Assembly: GCA_024641305.1 (NCBI GenBank)
Contig: JAHEDI010000003.1
Location: forward strand, 1 to 48,888
DNA from: a bacterium
GTDB lineage: Bacteria; Actinomycetota; Acidimicrobiia; Spongiisociales; JAENVV01
Direction: 5' to 3'
DNA length: 48,888 nucleotides
Positions within the stretch are counted from its first letter, which is position 1. The number at the start of each line of letters is the position of its first letter. Positions 41,776 to 48,888 of the stretch are shown in pieces. Made by a program: the position numbers and the translations under genes. A model generated the notes under the pieces. It made no database searches and had not been told where the DNA came from. It was given only the letters and a program-made list of their open reading frames with translations.

Positions 41776-42683
41776 GCGGTTCTATTTGGTGCGCGCACAG
41801 CGTGGTCGACTGACACCACAACTGCCGCACCGACCAGAGCCAACCCGGCTGCCAAAAAGGCCCGCTGATTGAGGATTGGGCTCGTCAAGGAGTCGGTAAG
41901 ACAGTGTCCATTTGCGCCGATGGTCTGGCAGATTCGCCAGGGCCAAATCTTCCAGAGTGAGCCCGCCATGAACCCGGCAAGGATGGCCAGGGTTAGGTCC
42001 GGCTGAGTATTCAGTAGCCTTCGCAACAGCCGGGCGAATAGGCCGAGTCCGATCACGATTCCGGTTACAAAGATCAACAATGTACCGAGGTCCCTGGTTC
42101 GCACCGCGTCTAGCACGTTGTCGTACTGGCCAAGTATGACGAGGATGAATGAGCCGGAAATGCCAGGGAGCACCATGGCGCAAATGGCGATGGCTCCAGC
42201 GGCGAACGTCGCGAACGCCGCCTTGGAACCGGTCGTCGGGGTCAACTGGACCACTACGAGTCCGATGATGGCGCCCGCGATGAAGATGGCGGCAGTGGGT
42301 GGTCTCCAGGCGACCCTTCGCCCGATCACATAGACGCTGGCGACAACCAGGCCGAAGAAGAAACCAAATAGGACAATGCGACCATCGGGATCGTCGAGGA
42401 GTCGGCCGAGTGGTTCCGACAGAGCGAGAATGGCCGTGGCCATACCGGCCGCCAGGGCGAGTAGGAACGGAAGGCTGATGGTGCGGGCGAATTCGCGAAA
42501 CTGGCGCTTGACGATGAGACGACCGCTGGTCACCCCGATAGAGGTGATGGCGTTGAGTAGGCGATCGTAGATTCCAAACACGAGTGCGATGGTTCCGCCC
42601 GATACTCCCGGAACGAGATCGGCGGCGCCCATCACGAATCCGGTCACGATAACGGGGATCTTGGACTGTTGAGGGTCGGACAT
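41772..42683 (-). CDS. DUF368 membrane protein (PopT-type undecaprenyl phosphate transporter family)
   Basis: The 303-residue product has about nine membrane helices and the DUF368 hallmarks: an early GAADLVPGVSGGTIALVFGIYDRLL and a repeat AMVLPGISGSFILVILGQYD in the second half. DUF368 proteins (PopT) recycle undecaprenyl phosphate across the membrane, supporting peptidoglycan synthesis. The long frame to 42998 crosses the cytochrome c gene on the other strand, so ATG 42683, next to TAGAGT (42694-42699), is the real start. murI lies on the same strand upstream, also a wall gene. Confidence 0.87.
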   Translation of the reverse strand: MSDPQQSKIPVIVTGFVMGAADLVPGVSGGTIALVFGIYDRLLNAITSIGVTSGRLIVKRQFREFARTISLPFLLALAAGMATAILALSEPLGRLLDDPDGRIVLFGFFFGLVVASVYVIGRRVAWRPPTAAIFIAGAIIGLVVVQLTPTTGSKAAFATFAAGAIAICAMVLPGISGSFILVILGQYDNVLDAVRTRDLGTLLIFVTGIVIGLGLFARLLRRLLNTQPDLTLAILAGFMAGSLWKIWPWRICQTIGANGHCLTDSLTSPILNQRAFLAAGLALVGAAVVVSVDHAVRAPNRTA

Positions 42684-42750
42684 GCGATCAGTGACTCTAG
42701 AACGTTTCGATGTCTCGCCTGTCAAACGGCCCGAACTAGACTTCTTGACG

Positions 42751-43056
42751 ATGCGCCTCGGTCTCCTGCTCGCCGCCTTGCTACTGGTTGTCTTTGCTTG
42801 TACGTCGGTTGATCCAAACGCGGCCGGTCCAGAGGTGTTTGAGCAGGTGTGTGCACGGTGCCACGGGATCAATCTTGACGGCGGAGTTGGCCCATCGCTG
42901 GGTCCTGGCTCGGAAGCGGCGTCCAAGCCGGACGAATCATTGCTCATGACGATCACCACAGGCCGGGCCAGGATGCCGTCCTTTCGCAACCAGCTCACTG
43001 AGGATCAGATCCGCGGGTTGGTTGAGTACATCCGGACGGTTCAGGGGGCCGGGTAG
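42751..43056 (+). CDS. small c-type cytochrome lipoprotein
   Basis: The 101-residue protein has a lipoprotein signal ending VVFAC (Cys17), the heme motif CARCH (34-38) and a distal methionine in ARMPSF (Met75), so it is a class I monoheme cytochrome attached to the outer face of the membrane. It could carry electrons to a terminal oxidase; no oxidase gene is near. The frame opens further upstream, but ATG 42751 begins the signal peptide and has TAGACT (42737-42742) eight bases before it. Its end overlaps murI by 16 bases on the opposite strand. Confidence 0.88.
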   Translation: MRLGLLLAALLLVVFACTSVDPNAAGPEVFEQVCARCHGINLDGGVGPSLGPGSEAASKPDESLLMTITTGRARMPSFRNQLTEDQIRGLVEYIRTVQGAG

Positions 43057-43811
43057 ACCGCCGCGTCTTCGCTAAACATTTCGCTGAGTTGGCGTCGCAT
43101 ACGGACTGCATCGCCTGACGTCTCATATCGAACCCCGCCCTGAGCTCCATCAAGTCGTATCGTTCGTCCGATCTGACGGGCGACGGCGTCGGCGGGGTCG
43201 ATGATCGCCACCCCCGGCCCGGCGACCTTGGCCACATGGTCGGTGATGAACGAGTAGTGAGTACAGCCGAGGACCAGGGTGTCCGCACCTGCCGTGACGA
43301 GGGGAGTCACGTACTCGGCCAGCAAGGCTTCAGTTTGTCGGCTATCTCCCAGACCATCCTCGATCAATTCGACGAGTCCAGGGCAAGCCTGGGTCAGGAT
43401 GGTGCTCGTTCCGGCGTATTTGCTGATAAGGGAGCGGAGCCGCTCACCATTCACGGTGCCGCTCGTGGCGAGAACCCCGATGATGCCGGTCCGGGATGTC
43501 GCAACGGCCGGCTTCACGGCCGGCTCGATACCAACGAACGGCGTGGCCGGATGTCGTTCCCGCATTCGATCGAGAGCCACATCGCTGGCGGTATTGCAGG
43601 CGATGACCACGCCCTTGACGCCGGCCGCCAGCAACCGGTCAACGGCCATGACGGTGTAGTCGAAGACCTCTTCACGAGTGCGATCGCCATATGGGGCGCG
43701 GCGCTGGTCGGCGAGATAGATGAACTGTTCGTTGGCGAACAGATGCCTCGCATGGTTGAGGACCGATAGCCCTCCGAGACCGGAGTCGAAAATACCGATC
43801 GGTTGGCTCAT
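43041..43811 (-). CDS. murI: glutamate racemase
   Basis: The motifs GIFDSGLGG (6-14), VIACNTASD with Cys72, and LGCTHYSFI with the second cysteine near residue 182 identify MurI, which makes D-glutamate for peptidoglycan from L-glutamate by a two-base, cofactor-free mechanism. The 256-residue length is typical. It is the third gene of a sufE-SDR-murI operon, with a 3-base gap to the SDR stop. Confidence 0.94.
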   Translation of the reverse strand: MSQPIGIFDSGLGGLSVLNHARHLFANEQFIYLADQRRAPYGDRTREEVFDYTVMAVDRLLAAGVKGVVIACNTASDVALDRMRERHPATPFVGIEPAVKPAVATSRTGIIGVLATSGTVNGERLRSLISKYAGTSTILTQACPGLVELIEDGLGDSRQTEALLAEYVTPLVTAGADTLVLGCTHYSFITDHVAKVAGPGVAIIDPADAVARQIGRTIRLDGAQGGVRYETSGDAVRMRRQLSEMFSEDAAVYPAP

Positions 43812-43814
43812 GGC

Positions 43815-44576
43815 CTACTTCGGAGCCATCCGGATGCCGCCATCCATGCGGATCGATTCACCGTTCATGTAAGAGTGATTCAGCAGAAACAGGGCGAGGT
43901 CGGCATACTCCGAAGGGAAGCCAAGCCTCTTTGGGTGCAGGACTTGTTCTGCCAGCGACAGGCGGGCTGGTTCGGGCAAGCCCGCCAGGAGGGGAGTGTC
44001 GATAATGCCGGGAGCGATGGTGTTGACTCGCACGCCTATCGTGGAAAGATCTCTGGCGATGGGCAAGGTCATGCCCACAATGCCGCCTTTGGAAGCCGAG
44101 TATGCGGCCTGCCCGACCTGACCGTCAAACGCCGCAACGGAGGCGGTGTTGACGATGGCTCCCCGCTCATTTGAATCCTGAGGCAGATTTTTTGCCATGG
44201 CGGCGGCCACCAATCGGATCGTGTTGAAGGTGCCGATCAGGTTTATTTCGACGACTTTCCGGAACAGGTCGAGATCGTGGGGGACACCATCCCGATTTAG
44301 CGTTCGCGCCGGGGGTCCGATGCCGGCACAGTTGACGAGACCAAAGAGTGGGGCCATCTCGACGGCCGCATCGACCGCAACTTTCACCTGGTCTTCCTGG
44401 GTGACGTCAGCGTGCACGTAGGTGCCACCAAGATCCTTGGCCAGGGCGTCTCCCAATTCGTCCTGGAGGTCGATGATGACGACCTTCGCACCGCTACCGG
44501 CCACCCGCCGGGCGGTAGCGGCTCCGAGGCCGGATGCTCCACCGGTAACGATGACCGAACTGCCAGAAAGATTCAT
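43815..44576 (-). CDS. SDR family 3-hydroxyacyl-CoA dehydrogenase-like enzyme
   Basis: The 253-residue classical SDR has NAD motif GGASGLG (12-18), NCAG (82-85), Ser146 in NTASVAA, Tyr159 and Lys163 (YSASK) and the PGIIDTPLL strand. The close fit of the start and the DVTQEDQV segment is reminiscent of type II 3-hydroxyacyl-CoA dehydrogenase (HSD17B10-like) used in fatty acid or branched-chain degradation. It overlaps sufE by four bases and precedes murI by three. The substrate is inferred only from the family. Confidence 0.85.
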   Translation of the reverse strand: MNLSGSSVIVTGGASGLGAATARRVAGSGAKVVIIDLQDELGDALAKDLGGTYVHADVTQEDQVKVAVDAAVEMAPLFGLVNCAGIGPPARTLNRDGVPHDLDLFRKVVEINLIGTFNTIRLVAAAMAKNLPQDSNERGAIVNTASVAAFDGQVGQAAYSASKGGIVGMTLPIARDLSTIGVRVNTIAPGIIDTPLLAGLPEPARLSLAEQVLHPKRLGFPSEYADLALFLLNHSYMNGESIRMDGGIRMAPK

Positions 44577-45046
44577 TCGGCTTCCTCGCTCTGCCGGGAA
44601 GGTGCGGTCCTGGTTGCCATCTCAAGCTGATCGGAGATCTGGCGCTTCAATCGGGCGACGATTGCCCCCATGCCTCGCAGTCGCTGAGGCGTGACGATGT
44701 CCTCCAGTCCGATGCCGTAGTAGAAATCGTTCGGCAGTTCGAGGATGGTGGTTGCCTGCTCGCCATTGAGTCCCTCGGCAAGGATGCCCGCGTACCCGCG
44801 TACCGTTGGGGCTTCGAGCGGAGATTCGAAAAACATGGTGACAGATCCGTCCTTATCGACCTCGGTCGCGAGAAAGAAAGGGCTCTGGCATTCATGGACC
44901 TGTTCAAGGCTGTCGCGGTTTTCGGCATAACGCGGCGGTAACGGCGGAACCCGATTCGAATAGTCCAGAAGCGCCTGGATCCGAATCTCTTTGGGAGCAC
45001 TTGCGAATAAGTCGACGATGCGTTGCAGCTTGGCTGGATAACTCAT
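44573..45046 (-). CDS. sufE: SufE-family sulfur acceptor
   Basis: The 157-residue protein has the SufE fold and the acceptor cysteine Cys53 in VHECQSPFF, with GYAGILAEGLNG and FYYGIGLEDIVTPQRLRG in the second half. It would accept persulfide from a cysteine desulfurase for iron-sulfur cluster assembly. TAAACT (45053-45058) stands six bases before the ATG (leaderless). A rhodanese gene 0.8 kb away on the other strand recalls the SufE-SseA pairing of mycobacteria. Confidence 0.88.
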   Translation of the reverse strand: MSYPAKLQRIVDLFASAPKEIRIQALLDYSNRVPPLPPRYAENRDSLEQVHECQSPFFLATEVDKDGSVTMFFESPLEAPTVRGYAGILAEGLNGEQATTILELPNDFYYGIGLEDIVTPQRLRGMGAIVARLKRQISDQLEMATRTAPSRQSEEAE

Positions 45047-45131
45047 GAAACCAGTTTACGACGAGTCAGTCGGTTTTGATTCCTTGGCCGCTTCGTCTCC
45101 GATCGAGCGATCGGGCTGGTTGACTGGCGGC

Positions 45132-45761
45132 ATGGAGCTCTATCGAGATCGTCGCCAGGCTGGCCGGGTGTTGGCCGCCCACCTGGTATCGGCGGGACTG
45201 CCTGCCGATACCGTCGTCCTTGGTTTGCCACGAGGTGGCGTGATTTGTGCGAGGGAAGTCGCCGTGTCGTTCGGGGTTCGACCTGGCGCGCTCCTTGTTC
45301 GCAAGCTCGGCGTGCCGGCCCAACCGGAGTTGGCCTTCGGGGCCATCGCCTCTGGTACCTTCATGGTGCTCAATCCGGAAATCGCCTCAAGGCTGTCGGA
45401 AGGAGAGATGGATCGCGTCGCGACTCGAGAGCGTAGGGAGCTCGAAAGACGGGCGACGGCATACGGTGCCAAGCAACTCGACCTGGAGGGACGAGTCGTT
45501 GTTCTGGTCGACGATGGATTGGCGACCGGGGCCACGATGCGGGTCGCTGTACAGGCCTCCAGATCCGAATCTCCCGCCCGGGTTGTCGTCGCAGTTCCCG
45601 TCGCTGCCGGCGACGCCCTCGCCCTGGTGGCCGACCTCGCCGACCAGGTGGTTTGTCCACGTGTCCCGGTCCGGTTCCGATCGGTTGGGGAGTGGTACCA
45701 GGAGTTCGCCGAGGTGACCGACGCCCAGGTGATCAAAGTTCTGGCCGAGCCGCCTGGATGA
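45132..45761 (+). CDS. phosphoribosyltransferase domain protein
   Basis: The 209-residue product starts MELYRDRRQAGRVLA, keeps LGLPRGGVICAREVA and the PRPP loop VVLVDDGLATGAT (Asp127-Asp128), the signature of the actinobacterial PRTase family with an N-terminal DRRxAGxxLA sequence. The frame extends back to an ATG at 45045, but that would overlap sufE's own start; ATG 45132 begins at the family start. Members of this family are linked to nucleotide salvage or to stress operons; the substrate base is unknown. Confidence 0.8.
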   Translation: MELYRDRRQAGRVLAAHLVSAGLPADTVVLGLPRGGVICAREVAVSFGVRPGALLVRKLGVPAQPELAFGAIASGTFMVLNPEIASRLSEGEMDRVATRERRELERRATAYGAKQLDLEGRVVVLVDDGLATGATMRVAVQASRSESPARVVVAVPVAAGDALALVADLADQVVCPRVPVRFRSVGEWYQEFAEVTDAQVIKVLAEPPG

Positions 45762-45777
45762 ATTTGTCCTATCGGGG

Positions 45778-45783
45778 TAGTGT
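45778..45783 (+). promoter_or_regulatory. -10 box of the sulfurtransferase gene
   Basis: TAGTGT predicts transcription from about 45790, giving a 23-base leader that contains GAGGATCG before ATG 45813. This argues against the in-frame ATG 45780, which would fall inside the box. Confidence 0.5.
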
Positions 45784-45812
45784 TAATGGAGAACCCACTA
45801 CGAGGATCGACT

Positions 45813-46688
45813 ATGACCGTTTCTGCCGACAGCGCCACCGAACACGCTCAGTATTTCAACCCCAGCAAACTTGTGTCGACCCAGTGGGTGGCTGACCACC
45901 TTGACGATCCCAACGTGGTGATTGTTGAAACCGACGAAGATGTCCTGCTCTACCTCACCGGCCATATCCCGGGATCGGTTAAGATTGACTGGCACGATGA
46001 CTTGAACGATCCACTGGTTCGGGACTACCTCGATGCCGATCGATTTGCCGAAATGGTCGGACGTAAAGGCATTGGCCGCGAGACCACTGTTGTCTTCTAC
46101 GGCGACAACTTCAACTGGTGGGCCGCGTATGCCCTGTGGGTGTTCAGTTTGTTTGGTCACCCTGATACGCGGTTGATGAACGGCGGTCGGATGAAGTGGA
46201 TCGCCGAAGGCCGCCCTATGACGACGGATGGGTCGCCGGTGAATCCGGTCCATTACCCGGTTCCGGTCAGGAATGATGCGCCAATCCGGGCCTTCCGTGA
46301 TGACGTCCTGGCCCACCTCGCCATGTCGGGACCGCTCGTCGACGTCCGATCACCCGAGGAGTTCTCAGGTGAGAAGCTGCACATGCCGGACTATCCGCAG
46401 GAAGGTGCCATGCGGGGTGGCCACATACCGGGAGCGGTGTCAAAACCGTGGAAGGCGGCGGCCAACGACGACGGGACGTTCAAGTCGGCGGACGAACTGA
46501 GGGCCATTTACCAGGGCGAACTTGGACTTGGACTTGACGACGACATCGTCGCCTATTGCCGGATCGGGGAGCGGTCGTCGCATACCTGGTTTGTGCTCAC
46601 TCAACTCCTAGGGCACACGAACGTTCGTAACTATGACGGCTCCTGGACCGAGTGGGGGAACCTCGTTGGTGCACCAATCGAGAAGTAG
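45813..46688 (+). CDS. sseA: thiosulfate/3-mercaptopyruvate sulfurtransferase (two rhodanese domains)
   Basis: The 291-residue protein has an inactive-looking first rhodanese domain ([18 protein letters not shown]) and a catalytic second one ([23 protein letters not shown]) with the active-site loop [12 protein letters not shown], Cys249. This CRIGERS loop is typical of SseA/thiosulfate sulfurtransferases of actinobacteria. It donates sulfane sulfur, plausibly to the SufE protein encoded 0.8 kb away. The leader carries GAGGATCG eight bases before the ATG. Confidence 0.9.
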   Translation: MTVSADSATEHAQYFNPSKLVSTQWVADHLDDPNVVIVETDEDVLLYLTGHIPGSVKIDWHDDLNDPLVRDYLDADRFAEMVGRKGIGRETTVVFYGDNFNWWAAYALWVFSLFGHPDTRLMNGGRMKWIAEGRPMTTDGSPVNPVHYPVPVRNDAPIRAFRDDVLAHLAMSGPLVDVRSPEEFSGEKLHMPDYPQEGAMRGGHIPGAVSKPWKAAANDDGTFKSADELRAIYQGELGLGLDDDIVAYCRIGERSSHTWFVLTQLLGHTNVRNYDGSWTEWGNLVGAPIEK

Positions 46689-46746
46689 TCGGCCGGTTCA
46701 GGACGCGCTTTCGTCGAGTGATCTTGTCGTTGGCTAGGGTTCTGAT

Positions 46747-47928
46747 GTGGAAAACGGTGTAGAGGACACTCTGGGATCGGGGGCCGAACGCGGCCGCCTC
46801 CACGACATGCCCGGATGGGTACCTCGAGCAGCGGCCGTGGCCGTCTTCACGGTTTTGGCGATCGCTGCCGCGCTGTGGATGCTCGTCCAGATTCGCTCGA
46901 TCATCCTGGCGTTGTTCGTGGCGTTGTTTCTGAGCTTCGCTCTGGAGCCGGCCGTGGTTCGTTTGGTTCGAAGGGGATGGAAACGTCCACTCGCGACGTT
47001 CGCCGTCTTTATGGTGCTCGTCGGTTTCCTGTTCGGGTTTGTGGCCATCATGATTCCTCCGGTAGCCACCCAGATCGGGGTGGTTTCCGAACGACTTCCG
47101 ACGTTTGTCGAGTCGGCGATTGACTTCGCCGACAAGCAATTTGGAGTCGCGCTCACCGGCGACACGATCCTCAGTTGGGCGACCGGTCTGGCAGACAATG
47201 CGAGCCTGTACGTCGACGACGTGTTGTTCCGGGTCGTGGGCGCAGGGTCGTTCATCGGCAACTTCATCGTGCAGTTGTTGTCGGTGCTTCTGTTCACCTA
47301 CTACCTGCTGGCTGATGGACCGAATATCCGTCGGTCATTGTTCGCTCGCTTCGAAGGTGCGCGACAGGCCGAGGTCATGCGTATTTGGGAGTTGGCCATC
47401 GACAAGACGGGTGGCTACGTCTACAGCCGTCTGCTGCTGGCATTGGTGAGTTCGGTCTTTACCTGGATTGCTCTGGCGATTATCGGTCTCCCCAACCCGC
47501 TGTCGCTCGGAATCTGGGTCGGGGTGATCTCACAGTTCATTCCTGCTGTTGGAGCGTTTGTTGCGGCATCCCTTCCCGTAGCGATTGGGCTGCTCACTGA
47601 CTGGCGTCAAGCGGTGGCCGTGCTCATCGTGCTTGTGCTCTATCAGCAGTTTGAAAACTTGATTCTCGCGCCACGCATCACGGCTTCGACCATGTCACTC
47701 CATCCGGCGGTCGGATTTGCGGCCGTCCTGGCGGGCATCTCGTTGATGGGAGCGCTCGGGGCGATCGTGGCCCTGCCGCTCGTTGCCATCATGCAGGCCT
47801 TTGTCTCTGCCTATTTTCAGGAGCACGAAGTGGTCGCCTCGCGTCTGACCGATGACGGCCTGACCCCTCGACGGAAACCGAAGCCATCCAGCCGTCAAAC
47901 GCCAGCCGATGGTGTGAGCGAATCTTAG
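46747..47928 (+). CDS. AI-2E family (YhhQ/TqsA-like) membrane transporter
   Basis: The 393-residue protein has about eight membrane helices in the AI-2E (UPF0118) arrangement: two helices near residues 30-90, a long loop with ATQIGVVSERLPTF, then LLSVLLFTYYLLADGP, a helical hairpin GGYVYSRLLLALVSS, and PNPLSLGIWVGVISQFIPAVGAFVA. It ends in a basic, Pro/Ser-rich tail. Members export diverse small molecules, and only a few have a tested substrate. TAGGGT (46735-46740) stands six bases before GTG 46747, matching leaderless pyk. Confidence 0.88.
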   Translation: MENGVEDTLGSGAERGRLHDMPGWVPRAAAVAVFTVLAIAAALWMLVQIRSIILALFVALFLSFALEPAVVRLVRRGWKRPLATFAVFMVLVGFLFGFVAIMIPPVATQIGVVSERLPTFVESAIDFADKQFGVALTGDTILSWATGLADNASLYVDDVLFRVVGAGSFIGNFIVQLLSVLLFTYYLLADGPNIRRSLFARFEGARQAEVMRIWELAIDKTGGYVYSRLLLALVSSVFTWIALAIIGLPNPLSLGIWVGVISQFIPAVGAFVAASLPVAIGLLTDWRQAVAVLIVLVLYQQFENLILAPRITASTMSLHPAVGFAAVLAGISLMGALGAIVALPLVAIMQAFVSAYFQEHEVVASRLTDDGLTPRRKPKPSSRQTPADGVSES

Positions 47929-47985
47929 GGTCCGATCTCGGGACGGCGGACAGATCCGGCGAAGCAATCATCTGACCTCCCGCAA

Positions 47986-48888
47986 CTATCGACCGGGGGT
48001 TACTCGAAGCCATGTGAACTCGTACGGTCCCAACCGCACCCCAGCGTCGAGTTGCCGCGGCTTGCCGGAGATCAGGTCGAGTGCGTCCGGTGCGAATCCG
48101 GCCAGGGTTTCGGCGCTCACCAGGTGGTCGGCTTCATCGAAATTAGCCAGGACCAACACGACCGACGACTCGCCCGGCCGCTGATAGCCGAGGATGTGCT
48201 GATTGTTCGTGTGGAAGCCTATGAGTCGTCCGCCGGCGAACTCCGGCGTGGCGCGCCGCAGCTCGATCAGTCGGTGGAGGCCCGCGTAGGTCATGCCGGC
48301 CGACGTGGAGAGATCGTGTCGGTCGGCGTATCGTTGTGCGGGGAGGGGCGGTCGGTTGACCCACCGGCTGTCCTTGGCGTGTTTCGGGTCGTCGATGTAG
48401 CCGTAATCGTTTAGTTGACCGACCTCATCCCCGAGGTAGATCAGTGGTATTCCGCCGGTGCTGAGCGCGATCGAATGCGTCAGGAGGATCCGATGGATTG
48501 CAAACGGAGCGTCTTGTTCGAGTCCGCAGAGGGATGCAGTCGTGCCAGCCACCCGTGCGTCACCGGTCCGCGGGTTTTCCTGGAACGGGACGCCGCGGGC
48601 GAAGCTCCCATCGAACCGGTTCACATAGAAAGCGTTGAGGAAACGACGGTGATCATATCCGTTGATCCCGACAGCGGCGGCGTCTTCGTCGGAGAACGTC
48701 CACCCGATGTCGTCGTGACTTCGTACGTAATTCACCCAGGTCGTGCCCTCCGGGATCGTGTGGCGCCGGTCGAGTGCCTGGGTCAGCAGGCTGACCTGCC
48801 TCGTGGCGAGCGACTCCCAGATCAACGCCATTTGAAGCGGGTTGTACGAGAGTTGGCACTCGGCCGGGTCGATGTACTGCATGACTTC
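47986..48888 (-). CDS. GH13 glucan/sucrose hydrolase, amylosucrase-like, partial (3' end of gene)
   Basis: The reading frame of 300 codons runs off the window end, so the N-terminus is missing. YNPLQMALIWESLATR, the catalytic-site SHDDIGWTF, LIYLGDEVGQLNDYGY and AKDSRWVNRP belong to GH13 enzymes of the amylosucrase/sucrose hydrolase branch, with a C-terminal beta domain (GYQRPGESSVVLVLANF). Substrates are sucrose or alpha-glucans. The remaining catalytic residues lie upstream of the window. The first visible ATG (48882) is internal. Confidence 0.85.
   Translation of the reverse strand, partial: EVMQYIDPAECQLSYNPLQMALIWESLATRQVSLLTQALDRRHTIPEGTTWVNYVRSHDDIGWTFSDEDAAAVGINGYDHRRFLNAFYVNRFDGSFARGVPFQENPRTGDARVAGTTASLCGLEQDAPFAIHRILLTHSIALSTGGIPLIYLGDEVGQLNDYGYIDDPKHAKDSRWVNRPPLPAQRYADRHDLSTSAGMTYAGLHRLIELRRATPEFAGGRLIGFHTNNQHILGYQRPGESSVVLVLANFDEADHLVSAETLAGFAPDALDLISGKPRQLDAGVRLGPYEFTWLRVTPGR

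Noticed and set aside
42684-42998. A 105-residue N-terminal extension of the DUF368 protein
   Set aside because: It lies antisense to the cytochrome c signal peptide and heme region and has no membrane or family character.

Overview
The window reads as ordinary chromosome of a high-GC (about 60 percent by eye) member of the Actinomycetota, probably an uncultured lineage near the Acidimicrobiia. This placement is an inference. It rests on an F420-pathway gene (cofC/fbiD) with an LLM-class oxidoreductase, an adjacent SufE/SseA-type region, a MalK/UgpC-like ATPase, FIST, UMF1 and amylosucrase-type genes, and frequent leaderless starts in which a TAnnnT -10 box lies 6-8 bases before the start codon. 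Coding density is very high: many neighbours overlap by 1-8 bases and no gene-free stretch exceeds 300 bases. I see no insertion sequence, integrase, prophage or CRISPR array.

Layout. 1-75: 3' end of a tRNA-Glu and its terminator. 339-9326: a cysteine-free SthA-like flavoprotein, FIST protein, SDR, orphan sugar-ABC ATPase, PIG-L deacetylase plus CofC, DUF427, F420-type LLM oxidoreductase, pyruvate kinase and a small unknown. 9343-14239: VanW-like cell-wall protein, Fe-S PD-(D/E)xK nuclease, TIGR01777 epimerase and a coiled-coil protein with a nuclease-like core. 14263-18408: two overlapping dynamin-like GTPase genes followed by an MscS channel. 18409-23970: a structured leader RNA before an eIF2B-like gene, a diacylglycerol-kinase-type lipid kinase, an MDR dehydrogenase, aspartate aminotransferase, an unusual eIF2B-like remnant and an OsmC-family gene with an in-frame TGA at its catalytic Cys codon. 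24051-33521: a LEA-like small protein, a lapA/CoA-disulfide reductase/secreted nuclease operon, a lipoprotein, a UMF1 transporter, a TPM-domain protein and a PQQ sugar dehydrogenase.

33591-39939 is a tightly coupled nurA-herA-sbcD-sbcC (NurA-HerA-Mre11-Rad50) operon, the gene set of archaeal DNA end resection. 39940-48888: gpsA, two tandem FlgM-like small proteins, a probable independent small RNA with its own promoter and terminator, a DUF368 (PopT-type) transporter, cytochrome c, a sufE-SDR-murI operon, a phosphoribosyltransferase, SseA-type sulfurtransferase, AI-2E family transporter and the 3' part of a GH13 (amylosucrase-like) gene.

The points most worth pursuing are the probable selenoprotein OsmC with a bSECIS-like hairpin, the bacterial NurA-HerA-Mre11-Rad50 operon, the dynamin pair/MscS module with a divergent nuclease-like gene, and two structured RNAs ending in near-identical GGCTCCGG hairpins with C5-C6 loops.
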